Program-made: the position numbers and the translations under genes
In this document: piece by piece, positions 22,001 to 37,000 of the stretch
Layout: each line of letters opens with the position of its first letter
Numbering within the stretch: the stretch's first letter is position 1
Source: a bacterium SCSIO 12844
GTDB lineage: Bacteria > Pseudomonadota > Gammaproteobacteria > Francisellales > Francisellaceae
Assembly (NCBI GenBank): GCA_024397935.1
Contig: CP073743.1
Span: 1,736,001 to 1,800,000, forward strand
Direction of reading: 5' to 3'
Length of the DNA stretch: 64,000 nucleotides
Notes under the pieces: model-generated
Told to the model about the DNA's origin: nothing
The model's input: only the letters and a program-made list of their open reading frames with translations
Database searches by the model: none

Positions 22001-25000
22001 ACGATAAAAGTTACCTCTCTAGTGGCTAAGTCTGGAAAGTCTGAACTATTTTCATAAGTAACTGATTCAAAAAAATCTTGATAAGCTGATAAACTTGCTG
22101 TTCCATTAGCAATTAATATGCCTGGTGTTAATGTATTAATAGTAATACCACTAGGTGCTGGAGCATTAAAACTTAAAATATCTTCACTAGCATTAAAGTT
22201 CGTAATTGTAACTGTTGCACTTTCTAAGTTAACATCATCAATATCTGTAATAGCAAACTCAGAAGATATTACTGTCGCTGGATCATTTTCACTATAAGAT
22301 AATGTTTTTGTTGTTCTAAATAAGTCATAAATTTTAACATAACTATCTTCTGCTCCAATTGCTACTGTCGTACCATCAGCGCTAATAGCAACTCCTGAGC
22401 CATTAAGACCATTGACTATTGTTCCATCAATATCTGGGCTAATCTGAGTCCAAGCTAAGCCATCCCAATCATAAACTCGGGCACTGCCAGTAAAAGAACC
22501 ATTATCATTATTACTTGGTTCTCCAATTACTACTCGGTTACCATCACCACTTAAAGCAACTGCATTAAAGTCGCCGCTTCGACCAAATGCTACTTCACCA
22601 TTAATGTCATCACCAAGCTGTACCCATACACCACCTATTAGCTCATAAATACGTACATGACCACTATTTGTACCATTTCCATCATTTGAAGGAGCACCAA
22701 TCGCTACACGCGTTCCATCAGCACTTAAAGATACACTTTCTCCACTATAATCATCAGCTGCCTCTCCATCAATATCACTTCCTACTTGTACCCAAGCTGT
22801 TCCATTCCAATCATATATTCTAACAGTACCACTATTAACACCATTATCATCATTTTGGGGAGAACCTATTGCTACACGAGTACCATCAGCACTTAATGAA
22901 ACTGAGGTTCCACTAAAATCTCCAGCTTGCCCCTCAATATCACTACCTACTTGAACCCAAGCTGTCCCATTCCAATCATATATTTCTACCTGCCCAGCAC
23001 GTGAAGTACTACTATCATGATAGTAAGACCCTATTGCTATTCTTGATCCATCTGCACTTAATGAAACTGAATGACCACTTCTACTAGCAATTGATTCACC
23101 ATCAATATCAGCACCTAATTGAACCCAAGCTGTTCCATTCCAATCATAAATCCGCGCATGGCCAGTACTATGACCAGCAGGACCATCAGCATAAATTGCA
23201 CCAATGGCAACTCTTGAACCATCAGCACTTAGAGACACTGAATAACCACTATAATCACCAATATCTTCTCCATCAAGATCAGCACCTAATTGAACCCAAG
23301 ATGAACCATTCCAATCAAATATTCTAGTATGCCCACTAGTACTATCATGTAAATAACCACCAATGGCTACTCGAGTACCATCACTATTAAATGAAATTGC
23401 TGTACCAAATCGATCACTACTTTGATCACCATTTATATCAGTCCCCAGTTGTTCAAAACTAACGAAACCTAGTATAGGTGAATCATTTATTGGATTAACA
23501 GTTAACGAAGCTATTTCTGTATCTGAACTAAATGCCGTTGTATTTCCATTAGTAGAAACATCAATATCTGTATCACCATCGCTACCTGAAGTTCGATCCC
23601 ATGCACGATAAATAAGATTACCAGAACTACCATTATAATTTTCATTTGGTAAAAATCTTACTTTATTATTACTATTATCTGCTGCAAGTAAAACTGCAGA
23701 TAAATCAGATATTCCTGTAATATTAATCCAATTTGAGCCATTATTTATTGAATACTGCCACTGGCCATTGGTATTATCTGCTCCTGTAATAGCTATGCCT
23801 TCGACAGCACCACTATCAACATCAGTGATAGTAGAACCGACTAATGATAAAATATTATCACCTGCTGGATTAGTATCATCCTCATTTATATCTGTTAAAA
23901 CACCATTACCACTAATCAATGGCGCATCATTTACATCTGAAACATTAATTGTCATTGTGGCAGCTGTAGCGGAGTTAGTATCACCATCATTGACAAGAAA
24001 ATCAAAGCTTGCTGTTTCACCATTATCATTATCTGGCGTATAAACCAATAAACCAATATCTGCTGTTAAGATAACCGTATCTGATGTAATCGTTGAGCCA
24101 TTATAGCTTAAATCACCATTACCTGAGATCGTTGAGAAGATTACGGTTATTGACTCTAGCGCATCACCTGTATCAACATCACTAAAATTAAATTCGCCGG
24201 CACTAAAGGTATGTGCTGTATCTTCATTGGTATTTACACTTGATGCCAACGCCACTGGAGCATCATTGACATCTGAAACATTAATTGTCATTGTAGCAGC
24301 TGTAGCTGAGTTAGTATCACCATCATTGACAAGGAAATTAAAACTTGCTGTTTCACCATTTTCATTATCTGGGGTATAGACTAATAAACCGATATCAGCT
24401 GTTAAGATAACCGTATCTGAAGTAATCGTTGAGCCATTATAACTTAAATCACCATTACCTGAGATTGTTGAGAAGATTACGGTTATTGACTCTAGCGCAT
24501 CACCTGTATCAACATCACTAAAATTAAACTCGCCGCTACTAAAGGTATGCGCTGTATCTTCATTGGTATTTACACTTGATGCTAATGCCACTGGGGCATC
24601 GTTGACATCTGAAACATTAATCGTCATCGTAGCAGCTGTAGCAGAGTTAGTATCACCATCATTGACAAGAAAATCAAAACTTGCTGTTTCACCGTTGCCA
24701 TTATCTGGCGTATAAACTAATAAACCGATATCTGCTGTTAAGATAACCGTATCTGATGTAATCGTTGAACCATTATAGCTTAAATCACCATTACCTGAGA
24801 TCGTTGAGAAAATAACGGTTATTGACTCTAAACTATCACCTGTATCGACATCACTAAAATTAAATTCGCCGCTACTAAAGGTATGTGCTGTATCTTCATT
24901 AGTATTCACTGAACTTGCTAATGCCACTGGAGCATCATTTACATCTGAAACATTAATTGTCATTGTGGCTGCTGTAGCGGAGTTAGTATCACCATCATTG

Positions 25001-28000
25001 ACAAGAAAATCAAAGCTTGCTGTTTCACCGTTGTCATTATCTGGGGTATAAACCAATAAACCGATATCAGCTGTTAAGATGACCGTATCTGATGTAATCG
25101 TTGAGCCATTATAGCTTAAATCACCATTACCTGAGATCGTTGAGAAGATTACGGTTATTGACTCTAGCGCATCACCTGTATCAACATCACTAAAATTAAA
25201 CTCGCCGCTACTAAAGGTATGTGCCGTATCTTCATTGGTATTTACACTTGATGCTAATGCTACTGGGGCATCGTTGACGGCTATAATATTAATTGTTGCT
25301 GTAATCGTATTGGAGTTACCATCACCATCATTAACGATAAAAGTTACCTCTCTAGTGGCTAAATCTGGAAAGTTTGAACTATTTCCATAAGTAACTGATT
25401 CAAAAAAATCTTGATAAGCTGATAAACTTGCTGTTCCATTAGCAATTAATATGCCTGGTGTTAATGTATTAATAGTAATACCACTAGGTGCTGGAGCATT
25501 AAAACTTAAAATATCTTCACTAGCATTAAAGTTCGTAATTGTAACTGTTGCACTTTCTATATTCGTATCATCTACATCAGTAATTGAGAATTCACTATAG
25601 ATAACTGTTGCTGGATCATTTTCAGTATAAGCTAAGCTTTCTGCTGTTGAAGTTAACTGATAAACTCTTACATGGCCACTATCTGAACCACTTCCATCAT
25701 TACCAATAGCACCTGTTGCCAGAAAATTACCATCACTGCTTAGTGCTACCTGTGATAGTGAGTCTCCAGATGCCTCCCCTAATATTGCAGAGCTAACGAG
25801 ATCCCAACTACTGGTTGTTGTCTTCCAGTCATAAATATACACTTCACCACCAGCACCTGCTCCAGCTGCACCAATTGCTAAGCGCTGACCATCTGCACTT
25901 AATGACAAACCTACACCAAAATTATCACCTGCTGCACCAATTAGGTTAGAGCCTGCTTGAATCCAAGCTGTTCCATTCCAATCATAAACTTCAACACGAC
26001 CACTATCTACTCCATTATCATCTGAAATATTTGCACCAATAGCAACTCGATCACCATCTGAACTAAGTTCAAGATCAATACTAAAGTTTTCATCACCTGT
26101 GCCACCGAGAAGATCGGTGCCTTTCTGAACCCACGATGTACCATTGAAGGTATAAATTTCTACCCTATCATTAGTGTTACTTCCCGAAGCATGAGCACCA
26201 ACCGCAACTGTTATCCCATCTGAGCTTAATGCAATTGTATTACCCAATCGATCCTGAGTAGCCACTCCATTTATATCAGCCCCCAATTGACTCCAAGCTA
26301 TGCCATCCCATTGATAAATTTGAGCATAACCTATATCTGTTGAACCAGGAAGCGGTGAACCAATTGCAATAATTTGCCCATTGGCACTTAGCGAAACATC
26401 TCTACCAAAGTCATCACCTGCTGAACCTCCATCAATATCTAAGCCTCGTTGCATCCAATTAGTTCCATCATAATCATAAATGCGAACATGCCCTGAATTA
26501 TTACCTCCACCGTCATTATTCTGCGCACCAATTGCAACCGTTAAGCCATCATCACTTAAGTCTATACTTTCACCACTTTGATCACCTAATGCTTCACCAT
26601 CAATATTACTACCTAATTGATTCCATGTTGTTCCATCCCATTGATAAACTCTGACATGTCCTCTATCACTATCGTGATCACGCGAGCCAGCTGCTATAAT
26701 TGTACCATCTGAGCTAGTTGCAACTGATCGGCCAAAAAGATCACCTGCCGCTTCTCCATCAAGATCATTACCTAGTTGTTCAAAATTAACGAAACCTAGT
26801 ATAGGTGAATCATTTATTGGATTAACAGTTAACGAAGCTATCTCTGTATCTAAACTAAATGCCGTTGTATTTCCATTAGTAGAAACATCAATATCTGTAT
26901 CACCATCGCTACCTGAAGTTCGATCCCATGCACGATAAATAAGATTACCAGAACTACCATTATAATTTTCATTTGGTAAAAATCTTACTTTATTATTACT
27001 ATTATCTGCTGCAAGTAAAACTGCAGATAAATCAGATATTCCTGTAATATTAATCCAATTTGAGCCATTATTTATTGAATACTGCCACTGGCCATTGGTA
27101 TTATCTGCTCCTGTAATAGCTATGCCTTCGACAGCACCATTATCAACATCAGTGATAGTAGAACCGACTAATGATAAAATATTATCACCTGCTGGATTAG
27201 TATCATCCTCATTTATATCTGTTAAAACACCATTACCACTAATCAATGGCGCATCATTTACATCTGAAACATTAATTGTCATTGTGGCAGCTGTAGCGGA
27301 GTTAGTATCACCATCATTGACAAGAAAATCAAAGCTTGCTGTTTCACCGTTGTCATTATCTGGGGTATAGACTAATAAACCGATATCAGCTGTTAAAATG
27401 ACCGTATCTGATGTAATCGTTGAACCATTATAGCTTAAGTCTCCATTAGCTGAGATTGTTGAGAAGATTACGGTTATTGACTCTAGTGCATCACCTGTAT
27501 CAACATCACTAAAATTAAACTCACCGGCACTAAAGGTATGTGCTGTATCTTCATTGGTATTTACACTTGATGCTAATGCTACTGGAGCATCATTGACATC
27601 TGAAACATTAATTGTCATCGTGGCAGCTGTAGCAGAGTTAGTATCACCATCATTGACAAGAAAATCAAAGCTTGCTGTTTCACCGTTGTCATTATCTGGC
27701 GTATAAACCAATAAACCGATATCAGCTGTTAAGATGACCGTATCTGATGTAATCGTTGAGCCATTATAGTTTAAATCACCATTACCTGAGATCGTTGAGA
27801 AGATAACGGTTATTGATTCTAAACTGTCACCTGTATCAACATCACTAAAATTAAATTCGCCGCTACTGAAAGTATGTGCTGTATCTTCATTAGTATTTAC
27901 ACTTGATGCTAATGCTACTGGGGCATCATTTATATCTGAAACATTAATTGTCATTGTGGCAGCTGTAGCAGAGTTAGTATCACCATCATTGACAAGAAAA

Positions 28001-31000
28001 TCAAAGCTTGCTGTTTCACCATTTTCATTATCTGGGGTATAGACTAATAAACCGATATCAGCTGTTAAAATGACCGTATCTGATGTAATCGTTGAGCCAT
28101 TATAGCTTAAATCACCATTACCTGAGATCGTTGAAAAGATAACGGTTATTGACTCTAGCGCATCACCTGTATCAACATCACTAAAATTAAATTCGCCGCT
28201 ACTGAAAGTATGTGCCGTATCTTCATTGGTATTTACACTTGATGCTAATGCTACTGGCGCATCATTTACATCTGAAACATTAATTGTCATCGTGGCAGCT
28301 ATAGCGGAGTTAGTATCACCATCATTGACAAGAAAATCAAAGCTTGCTGTTTCACCGTTGTCATTATCTGGGGTATAGACTAATAAACCAATATCCGCTG
28401 TTAAGATGACTGTATCTGATGTAATCGTTGAGCCATTATAGCTTAAGTCTCCATTACCTGAGATCGTTGAGAAGATTACGGTTATTGACTCTAGCGCATC
28501 ACCTGTATCAACATCACTAAAATTAAATTCACCGGCACTAAAGGTATGTGCTGTATCTTCATTGGTATTTACACTTGATGCAAATGCAACTGGTGCATCG
28601 TTGACATCTGAAACATTAATCGTCATCGTAGCAGCTGTAGCGGAGTTAGTATCACCATCATTGACAAGAAAATCAAAGCTTGCTGTTTCACCGTTGTCAT
28701 TATCTGGGGTATAAACCAATAAACCGATATCTGCTGTTAAGATAACCGTATCTGATGTAATCGTTGAACCATTATAGCTTAAGTCTCCATTAGCTGAGAT
28801 CGTTGAGAAGATTACGGTTATTGATTCTAGCGCATCACCTGTATCAACATCACTAAAATTAAACTCACCGGCACTAAAGGTATGTGCTGTATCTTCATTG
28901 GTATTTACACTTGATGCTAATGCCACTGGCGCATCATTGACATCTGAAACATTAATTGTCATTGTGGCAGCTGTAGCAGAGTTAGTATCGCCATCATTGA
29001 CAAGAAAATCAAAGCTTGCTGTTTCACCGTTGTCATTATCTGGGGTATAAACCAATAAACCGATATCTGCTGTTAAGATAACCGTATCTGATGTAATCGT
29101 TGAGCCATTATAGCTTAAATCACCATTACCTGAGATTGTTGAGAAGATTACGGTTATTGACTCTAGCGCATCACCTGTATCAACATCACTAAAATTAAAT
29201 TCACCGGCACTAAAGGTATGTGCCGTATCTTCATTGGTATTTACACTTGATGCTAATGCTACTGGGGCATCGTTGACGGCTATAATATTAATTGTTGCTG
29301 TAATCGTATTGGAGTTACCATCACCATCATTAACGATAAAAGTTACCTCTCTAGTGGCTAAATCTGGAAAGTCTGAACTATTTTCATAAGTAACTGATTC
29401 AAAAAAATCTTGATAAGCTGATAAACTTGCTGTTCCATTAGCAATTAATATGCCTGGTGTTAATGTATTAATAGTAATACCACTAGGTGCTGGAGCATTA
29501 AAACTTAAAATATCTTCACTAGCATTAAAGTTCGTAATTGTAACTGTTGCACTTTCTATATTCGTATCATCTACATCAGTAATTAAGAATTCACTATAGA
29601 TAACTGTTGCTGGATCATTTTCAGTATAAGCTAAGCTTTCTGCTGTTGAAGTTAACTGATAAACTCTTACATGGCCACTATCTGCACCATTTCCATCATT
29701 CAATCTTGCACCAGTAACAAGAATATTACCATTAGCACTGAAAGCAACTCGATTTAGTAAATCTCCAGCTGATTCTCCTAATATATCAGACCCAACTGAG
29801 TCCCAATCATTCGTTGCTTCATTCCAATCATAAATACTAATTGACCCTGCATTACTGCCACCATCATCATCATTCCATGCTCCAACTGCTAAACGTTGAC
29901 CATCTGCACTTAGTGATACATTAACTCCAAAATGGTCACCGGCTGAGTCACCAATCAGGTCAGAACCTATCTGCACCCAAGCAGTTCCATTCCAATCATA
30001 AACTTCAGCTCGACCACTATCTGTACCGTTATTATCTGCTTCACGAGCGCCGATTGCTAATCTATTGCCATCTGCACTAAATGATAAAGTATAACCAAAG
30101 TGTTCATCACCTGAACCACCATTAATATCTGAACCTCTTTGAGTCCAACTTATGCCATTCCAGTCATACACTTCAACATGATCAGTCGCATCAGGAGCTC
30201 CAATAGCAACAGTTTTTCCATTTGAACTCAACTCAACATTAAACCCTAAATGATCACCATTAAAGCCAGTAATATTTGAACCCAATTGACTCCAGGTTAT
30301 TCCATCCCACTGATAAATTTGAGCATATCCATCATTACTAGCTCCTCCAATTGAAGCACCAATTGCAACAATTTGACCATTGGCACTTAAAGAAACATCC
30401 CGACCTAACAGATCATCAGCACTTGCACCATCAATATCTAATCCTCGTTGTACCCAATTAGTACCAATATAATCATAAACTCTTACATGACCACTTCTAT
30501 TACCTCCACCATCATTATTATGTGCACCAATTGCAACCGTTAAGCCGTCATCACTTAAATCTATACTTTCACCACTTTGATCACCTGATGCTTCACCATC
30601 AATATCTGAACCTAGTTGATTCCACGTAGTTCCATCCCATTGATAGATCCTAGCATGGCCACTATTTGCGCCATTACCATCATTATTACGCCCACCAACT
30701 GCAATGATCGTAGCATCTGCACTAGCTGCAACTGAACGACCAAACCAATCACCTGCTGCTTCTCCATCAAGATCATTACCTAGTTGTTCAAAATTAACGA
30801 AACCTAGTATAGGTAAATCATTTATTGGATTAACAGTTAACGAAGCTATTTCTGTATCTGAACTAAATGCCGTTGTATTTCCATTAGTAGAAACATCAAT
30901 ATCTGTATCACCATCGCTACCTGAAGTTCGATCCCATGCACGATAAATAAGATTACCAGAACTACCATTATAATTTTCATTTGGTAAAAATCTTACTTTA

Positions 31001-34000
31001 TTATTACTATTATCTGCTGCAAGTAAAACTGCAGATAAATCAGATATTCCTGTAATATTAATCCAATTTGAGCCATTATTTATTGAATACTGCCACTGGC
31101 CATTGGTATTATCTGCTCCTGTAATAGCTATGCCTTCGACAGCACCATTATCAACATCAGTGATAGTAGAACCGACTAATGATAAAATATTATCACCTGC
31201 TGGATTAGTATCATCCTCATTTATATCTGTTAAAACACCATTACCACTAATCAATGGCGCATCATTTACATCTGAAACATTAATTGTCATCGTGGCAGCT
31301 GTAGCGGAGTTAGTATCACCATCATTGACAAGGAAATCAAAACTTGCTGTTTCACCATTATCATTATCTGGGGTATAGACTAATAAACCGATATCAGCTG
31401 TTAAAATGACCGTATCTGATGTAATCGTTGAACCATTATAGCTTAAGTCTCCATTACCTGAGATTGTTGAGAAGATTACGGTTATTGACTCTAGTGCATC
31501 ACCTGTATCAACATCACTAAAATTAAACTCACCGGCACTAAAGGTATGTGCTGTATCTTCATTGGTATTTACACTTGATGCTAATGCTACTGGAGCATCA
31601 TTTACATCTGAAACATTAATTGTCATCGTGGCAGCTGTAGCAGAGTTAGTATCACCATCATTGACAAGAAAATCAAAGCTTGCTGTTTCACCGTTGTCAT
31701 TATCTGGCGTATAAACCAATAAACCGATATCAGCTGTTAAGATGACCGTATCTGATGTAATCGTTGAGCCATTATAGTTTAAATCACCATTACCTGAGAT
31801 CGTTGAGAAGATAACGGTTATTGATTCTAAACTGTCACCTGTATCAACATCACTAAAATTAAATTCGCCGCTACTGAAAGTATGTGCTGTATCTTCATTA
31901 GTATTTACACTTGATGCTAATGCTACTGGGGCATCATTTATATCTGAAACATTAATTGTCATTGTGGCAGCTGTAGCAGAGTTAGTATCACCATCATTGA
32001 CAAGAAAATCAAAGCTTGCTGTTTCACCATTTTCATTATCTGGGGTATAGACTAATAAACCGATATCAGCTGTTAAAATGACCGTATCTGATGTAATCGT
32101 TGAACCATTATAGCTTAAATCACCATTACCTGAGATTGTTGAGAAGATTACGGTTATTGACTCTAAACTATCACCCGTATCAACATCACTAAAATTAAAT
32201 TCACCAGCACTAAAGGTATGCGCTGTATCTTCATTGGTATTTACACTTGATGCAAGTGCAACTGGGGCATCATTTATATCTGAAACATTAATTGTCATCG
32301 TGGCTGCTGTAGCGGAGTTAGTATCGCCATCATTGACAAGAAAATCAAAGCTTGCTGTTTCACCGTTGTCATTATCTGGGGTATAGACTAATAAACCAAT
32401 ATCCGCTGTTAAGATAACCGTATCTGATGTAATCGTTGAGCCATTATAGCTTAAATCACCATTACCTGAGATCGTTGAGAAGATTACGGTTATTGACTCT
32501 AAACTATCACCTGTATCAACATCACTAAAATTAAATTCGCCGCTACTAAAGGTATGCGCTGTATCTTCATCAGTATTCACTGAACTTGCTAATGCCACTG
32601 GGGCATCGTTGACATCTGAAACATTAATCGTCATCGTAGCAGCTGTAGCGGAGTTAGTATCACCATCATTGACAAGAAAATCAAAGCTTGCTGTTTCACC
32701 GTTGTCATTATCTGGGGTATAGACTAATAAACCGATATCAGCTGTTAAGATAACTGTATCTGATGTAATCGTTGAACCATTATAGCTTAAATCACCATTA
32801 CCTGAGATTGTTGAGAAGATTACGGTTATTGACTCTAAACTATCACCTGTATCAACATCACTAAAATTAAATTCGCCGCTACTGAAAGTATGTGCCGTAT
32901 CTTCATTGGTATTTACACTTGATGCTAATGCTACTGGGGCATTATTGACATCTGAAACATTAATTGTCATTGTGGCTGCTGTAGCAGAGTTAGTATCACC
33001 ATCATTTACTAGAAAATCAAAACTTGCCGTTTCACCATTTTCATTATCTGGGGTATAGACTAATAAACCGATATCAGCTGTTAAAATGACCGTATCTGAT
33101 GTAATCGTTGAACCATTATAGCTTAAGTCTCCATTACCTGAGATCGTTGAGAAGATTACGGTTATTGACTCTAAACTATCACCTGTATCAACATCACTAA
33201 AATTAAATTCGCCGCTATTAAAGGTATGTGCTGTATCTTCATTGGTATTTACACTTGATGCTAATGCCACTGGGGCATCGTTGACATCTGAAACATTAAT
33301 TGTCATTGTGGCTGCTGTAGCAGAGTTAGTATCACCATCATTTACTAGAAAATCAAAACTTGCCGTTTCACCATTTTCATTATCTGGGGTATAGACTAAC
33401 AAACCGATATCCGCTGTTAAGATAACCGTATCTGATGTAATCGTTGAGCCATTATAGCTTAAATCACCATTACCTGAGATAGTTGAGAAGATTACGGTTA
33501 TTGACTCTAGCGCATCACCTGTATCAACATCACTAAAATTAAATTCGCCGCTACTGAAAGTATGTGCTGTATCTTCATTAGTATTTACACTTGATGCTAA
33601 TGCCACTGGGGCATCGTTGACATCTGAAACATTAATCGTCATCGTAGCAGCTGTAGCGGAGTTAGTATCACCATCATTTACTAGAAAATCAAAACTTGCT
33701 GTTTCACCATTTTCATTATCTGGGGTATAGACTAATAAACCGATATCAGCTGTTAAAATGACCGTATCTGATGTAATCGTTGAACCATTATAGCTTAAGT
33801 CTCCATTACCTGAGATCGTTGAGAAGATAACGGTTATTGACTCTAAACTATCACCTGTATCAACATCACTAAAATTAAATTCGCCGCTACTAAAGGTATG
33901 TGCCGTATCTTCATTGGTATTTACACTTGATGCTAATGCCACTGGCGCATCATTTACATCTGAAACATTAATCGTCATGGTAGTTGCTGTAGCGGAGTTA

Positions 34001-37000
34001 GTATCACCATCATTGACAAGGAAATCAAAACTTACCGTTTCACCATTGTCATTATCTGGGGTATAGACTAATAAACCGATATCAGCTGTTAAAATGACCG
34101 TATCTGATGTAATCGTTGAACCATTATAGCTTAAGTCTCCATTACCTGAGATCGTTGAGAAGATTACGGTTATTGACTCTAAACTATCACCTGTATCAAC
34201 ATCACTAAAATTAAATTCGCCGCTACTGAAAGTATGTGCTGTATCTTCATTGGTATTTACACTTGATGCTAATGCCACTGGGGCATCGTTGACATCTGAA
34301 ACATTAATCGTCATCGTAGCAGCTGTAGCGGAGTTAGTATCGCCATCATTGACAAGAAAATCAAAGCTTGCTGTTTCACCGTTTTCATTATCTGGCGTAT
34401 AGACTAATAAACCGATATTAGCTGTTAAAATGACCGTATCTGATGTAATCGTTGAGCCATTATAGCTTAAGTCTCCATTACCTGAGATTGTTGAGAAGAT
34501 TACGGTTATTGACTCTAGCGCATCACCTGTATCAACATCACTAAAATTAAATTCGCCGCTACTGAAAGTATGTGCTGTATCTTCATTGGTATTTACACTT
34601 GATGCCAACGCCACTGGGGCATCGTTGACATCTGAAATATTAATTGTCATCGTGGCAGCTGTAGCGGAGTTAGTATCACCATCATTGACAAGAAAATCAA
34701 AGCTTGCTGTTTCACCATTATCATTATCTGGGGTATAGACTAATAAACCGATATCAGCTGTTAAAATGACCGTATCTGATGTAATCGTTGAGCCATTATA
34801 GCTTAAATCACCATTACCTGAGATCGTTGAGAAGATAACCGTAATCGATTCTAATGCATCACCCGTATCGAAATCACTAAAGTTAAATTCGCCGCTACTA
34901 AAGGTATGTGCTGTATCTTCATTGGTATTTACACTTGATGCTAATGCTACTGGGGCATTATTGACAGCTGTAATATTAATTGTTGCTATAATTACATTTG
35001 AATTACCATTGCCATCATTAACTACATACGTAACTGTGCGTGGTGTTGTATCTGGACTATCTGAACTATTTTCATAAGTTATGCCAGCAAAAAATGTTTC
35101 ATAAGCTGACAAACTGTTACTACCGCTTAAAGTCAAAGTTCCTGCAACTGAATCATCAACTATGATACCTGCTACTGCACTATAACTGATGATATCTTCT
35201 GCTACCATAAAATTAGTCATTGTTACTATTGCACTTTCTATATTTGTATCATCAACATCAGTAATTAGGAAATTATTATATATAACTGTTGCTGGGTCAT
35301 TCTCTGTATAGATTAACGTTTCTGCAGTTAAAGTTAATTCATGGTAAACTCGAACATGGCCACTACCAGCGCCATTTCCATCATTCTCAAGAGCTCCAGT
35401 GGCAATCACATTACCATCATTGCTAAGTGCTACCCTACGCAACTGGTCTCCAGCTGCTTCACCTAAAATGGTAGTAACAAGGTTCCATTCACTTGTTATT
35501 TCATTCCAGTCATAAATATTAATTTGACCTGAATCAGTTGAAGCTCCAACCCCTAAACGTTGACCGTCTGCACTGATATTAACATCACTAGCAAAACCTC
35601 CTACTGAGCTATCTGTTATATTAGACCCTGCTTGAACCCAAGTAGTACCATTAAAGTCATAAACACGAGCTTGTCCACTGGCTGATACAATAATTCGGTT
35701 ACCGTCTGCACTGATTTTAACATCTCTACCAAAATCAATATCTCCAGTACCAGGATCAATATCTGAACCTTTTTGTACCCAAGTTGAACCATTGTAAGTA
35801 TAAACCTCAACTCGATCATTTGTATTTGCAGCTCTATCAGTAGGTGCTCCAATAGCAACAGTCATTCCATCTGAACTTAATGAAACACTATAACCAAAAC
35901 TATCATCTGCAGCCGACCCACTAATATCTGAACCTAACTGCTGCCAAGAGCTACCATTCCATTCATAAATTTGAGTATAACCAGTTTGCGGACTTAATAT
36001 TTCAAATGCACCAACTGCAACAATTTGACCATTTGCACTTAAAGAAACAGAACGGCCTAAGCGGTCATTTAAGCCTGCACCATCAATATCTGAACCTCGT
36101 TGTACCCAATTTGTACCATTATAATCATAAATTCTTGCATGACCGCTTCTATTACCACCTCCATCATTTTGATGTCCCCCAATTACAACTGTTAAACCAT
36201 CATCACTTAAATCAACTGATTGACCACTTTTATCACCTGCTGCTTCCCCATCTATATCATTTCCTAACTGATTCCATGCTGTACCATTCCATTGATAAAC
36301 TCTAACATGACCTGCATTACTACCATTAGCATCATTATCAACTGCACCAATTGCTATAATCGTACCATCTGCATTGATAGTAACATTACCTGAAGCATCA
36401 TCTACAGCTTCACCATCAATATCATCACCTAATTGTTGAAAATTAACAAAATGTAGTTCTGGTTCATCATTGCTACCATTAATGTTAATAGTAATATTAT
36501 GAGTATCAGTTGCACCTTGACTATCAGTAACAGTTACAACATAAGTTAATATTAAAGTCTCAGTTGAAGCTAGATAATCAAAAGCTTCTCCTCCTGAATT
36601 AAAAGTCCAAGTAAATGTATCTTCTGTTTCTGTAGCATTAATAAAATTACCACTTGTGACAGTAAGCATTGATAATAAAGTTCCATTAGTTATTTCTGAT
36701 ACATCACCAGATTCAACAACACTTGTAACAGCTACTGAGACTGTATTTGTAAGATCTATATCAGTAGTTGTTAATGTACCCGAAGTAGTTAAACCCGCAT
36801 CTGTTTCAATTAAAATATCACTATCTATATCGCCTGCTTCAACACTAATTTCTGGTGGATCATTAACTTCTATAATATCAATAAAAACTGTTGCTATATT
36901 AGAATTAACATCTCCATCATTAACGATAAAAGTTACCTCTCTAGTGGCTAAGTCTGGAAAGTCTGAACTATTTTCATAAGTAACTGATTCAAAAAAATCT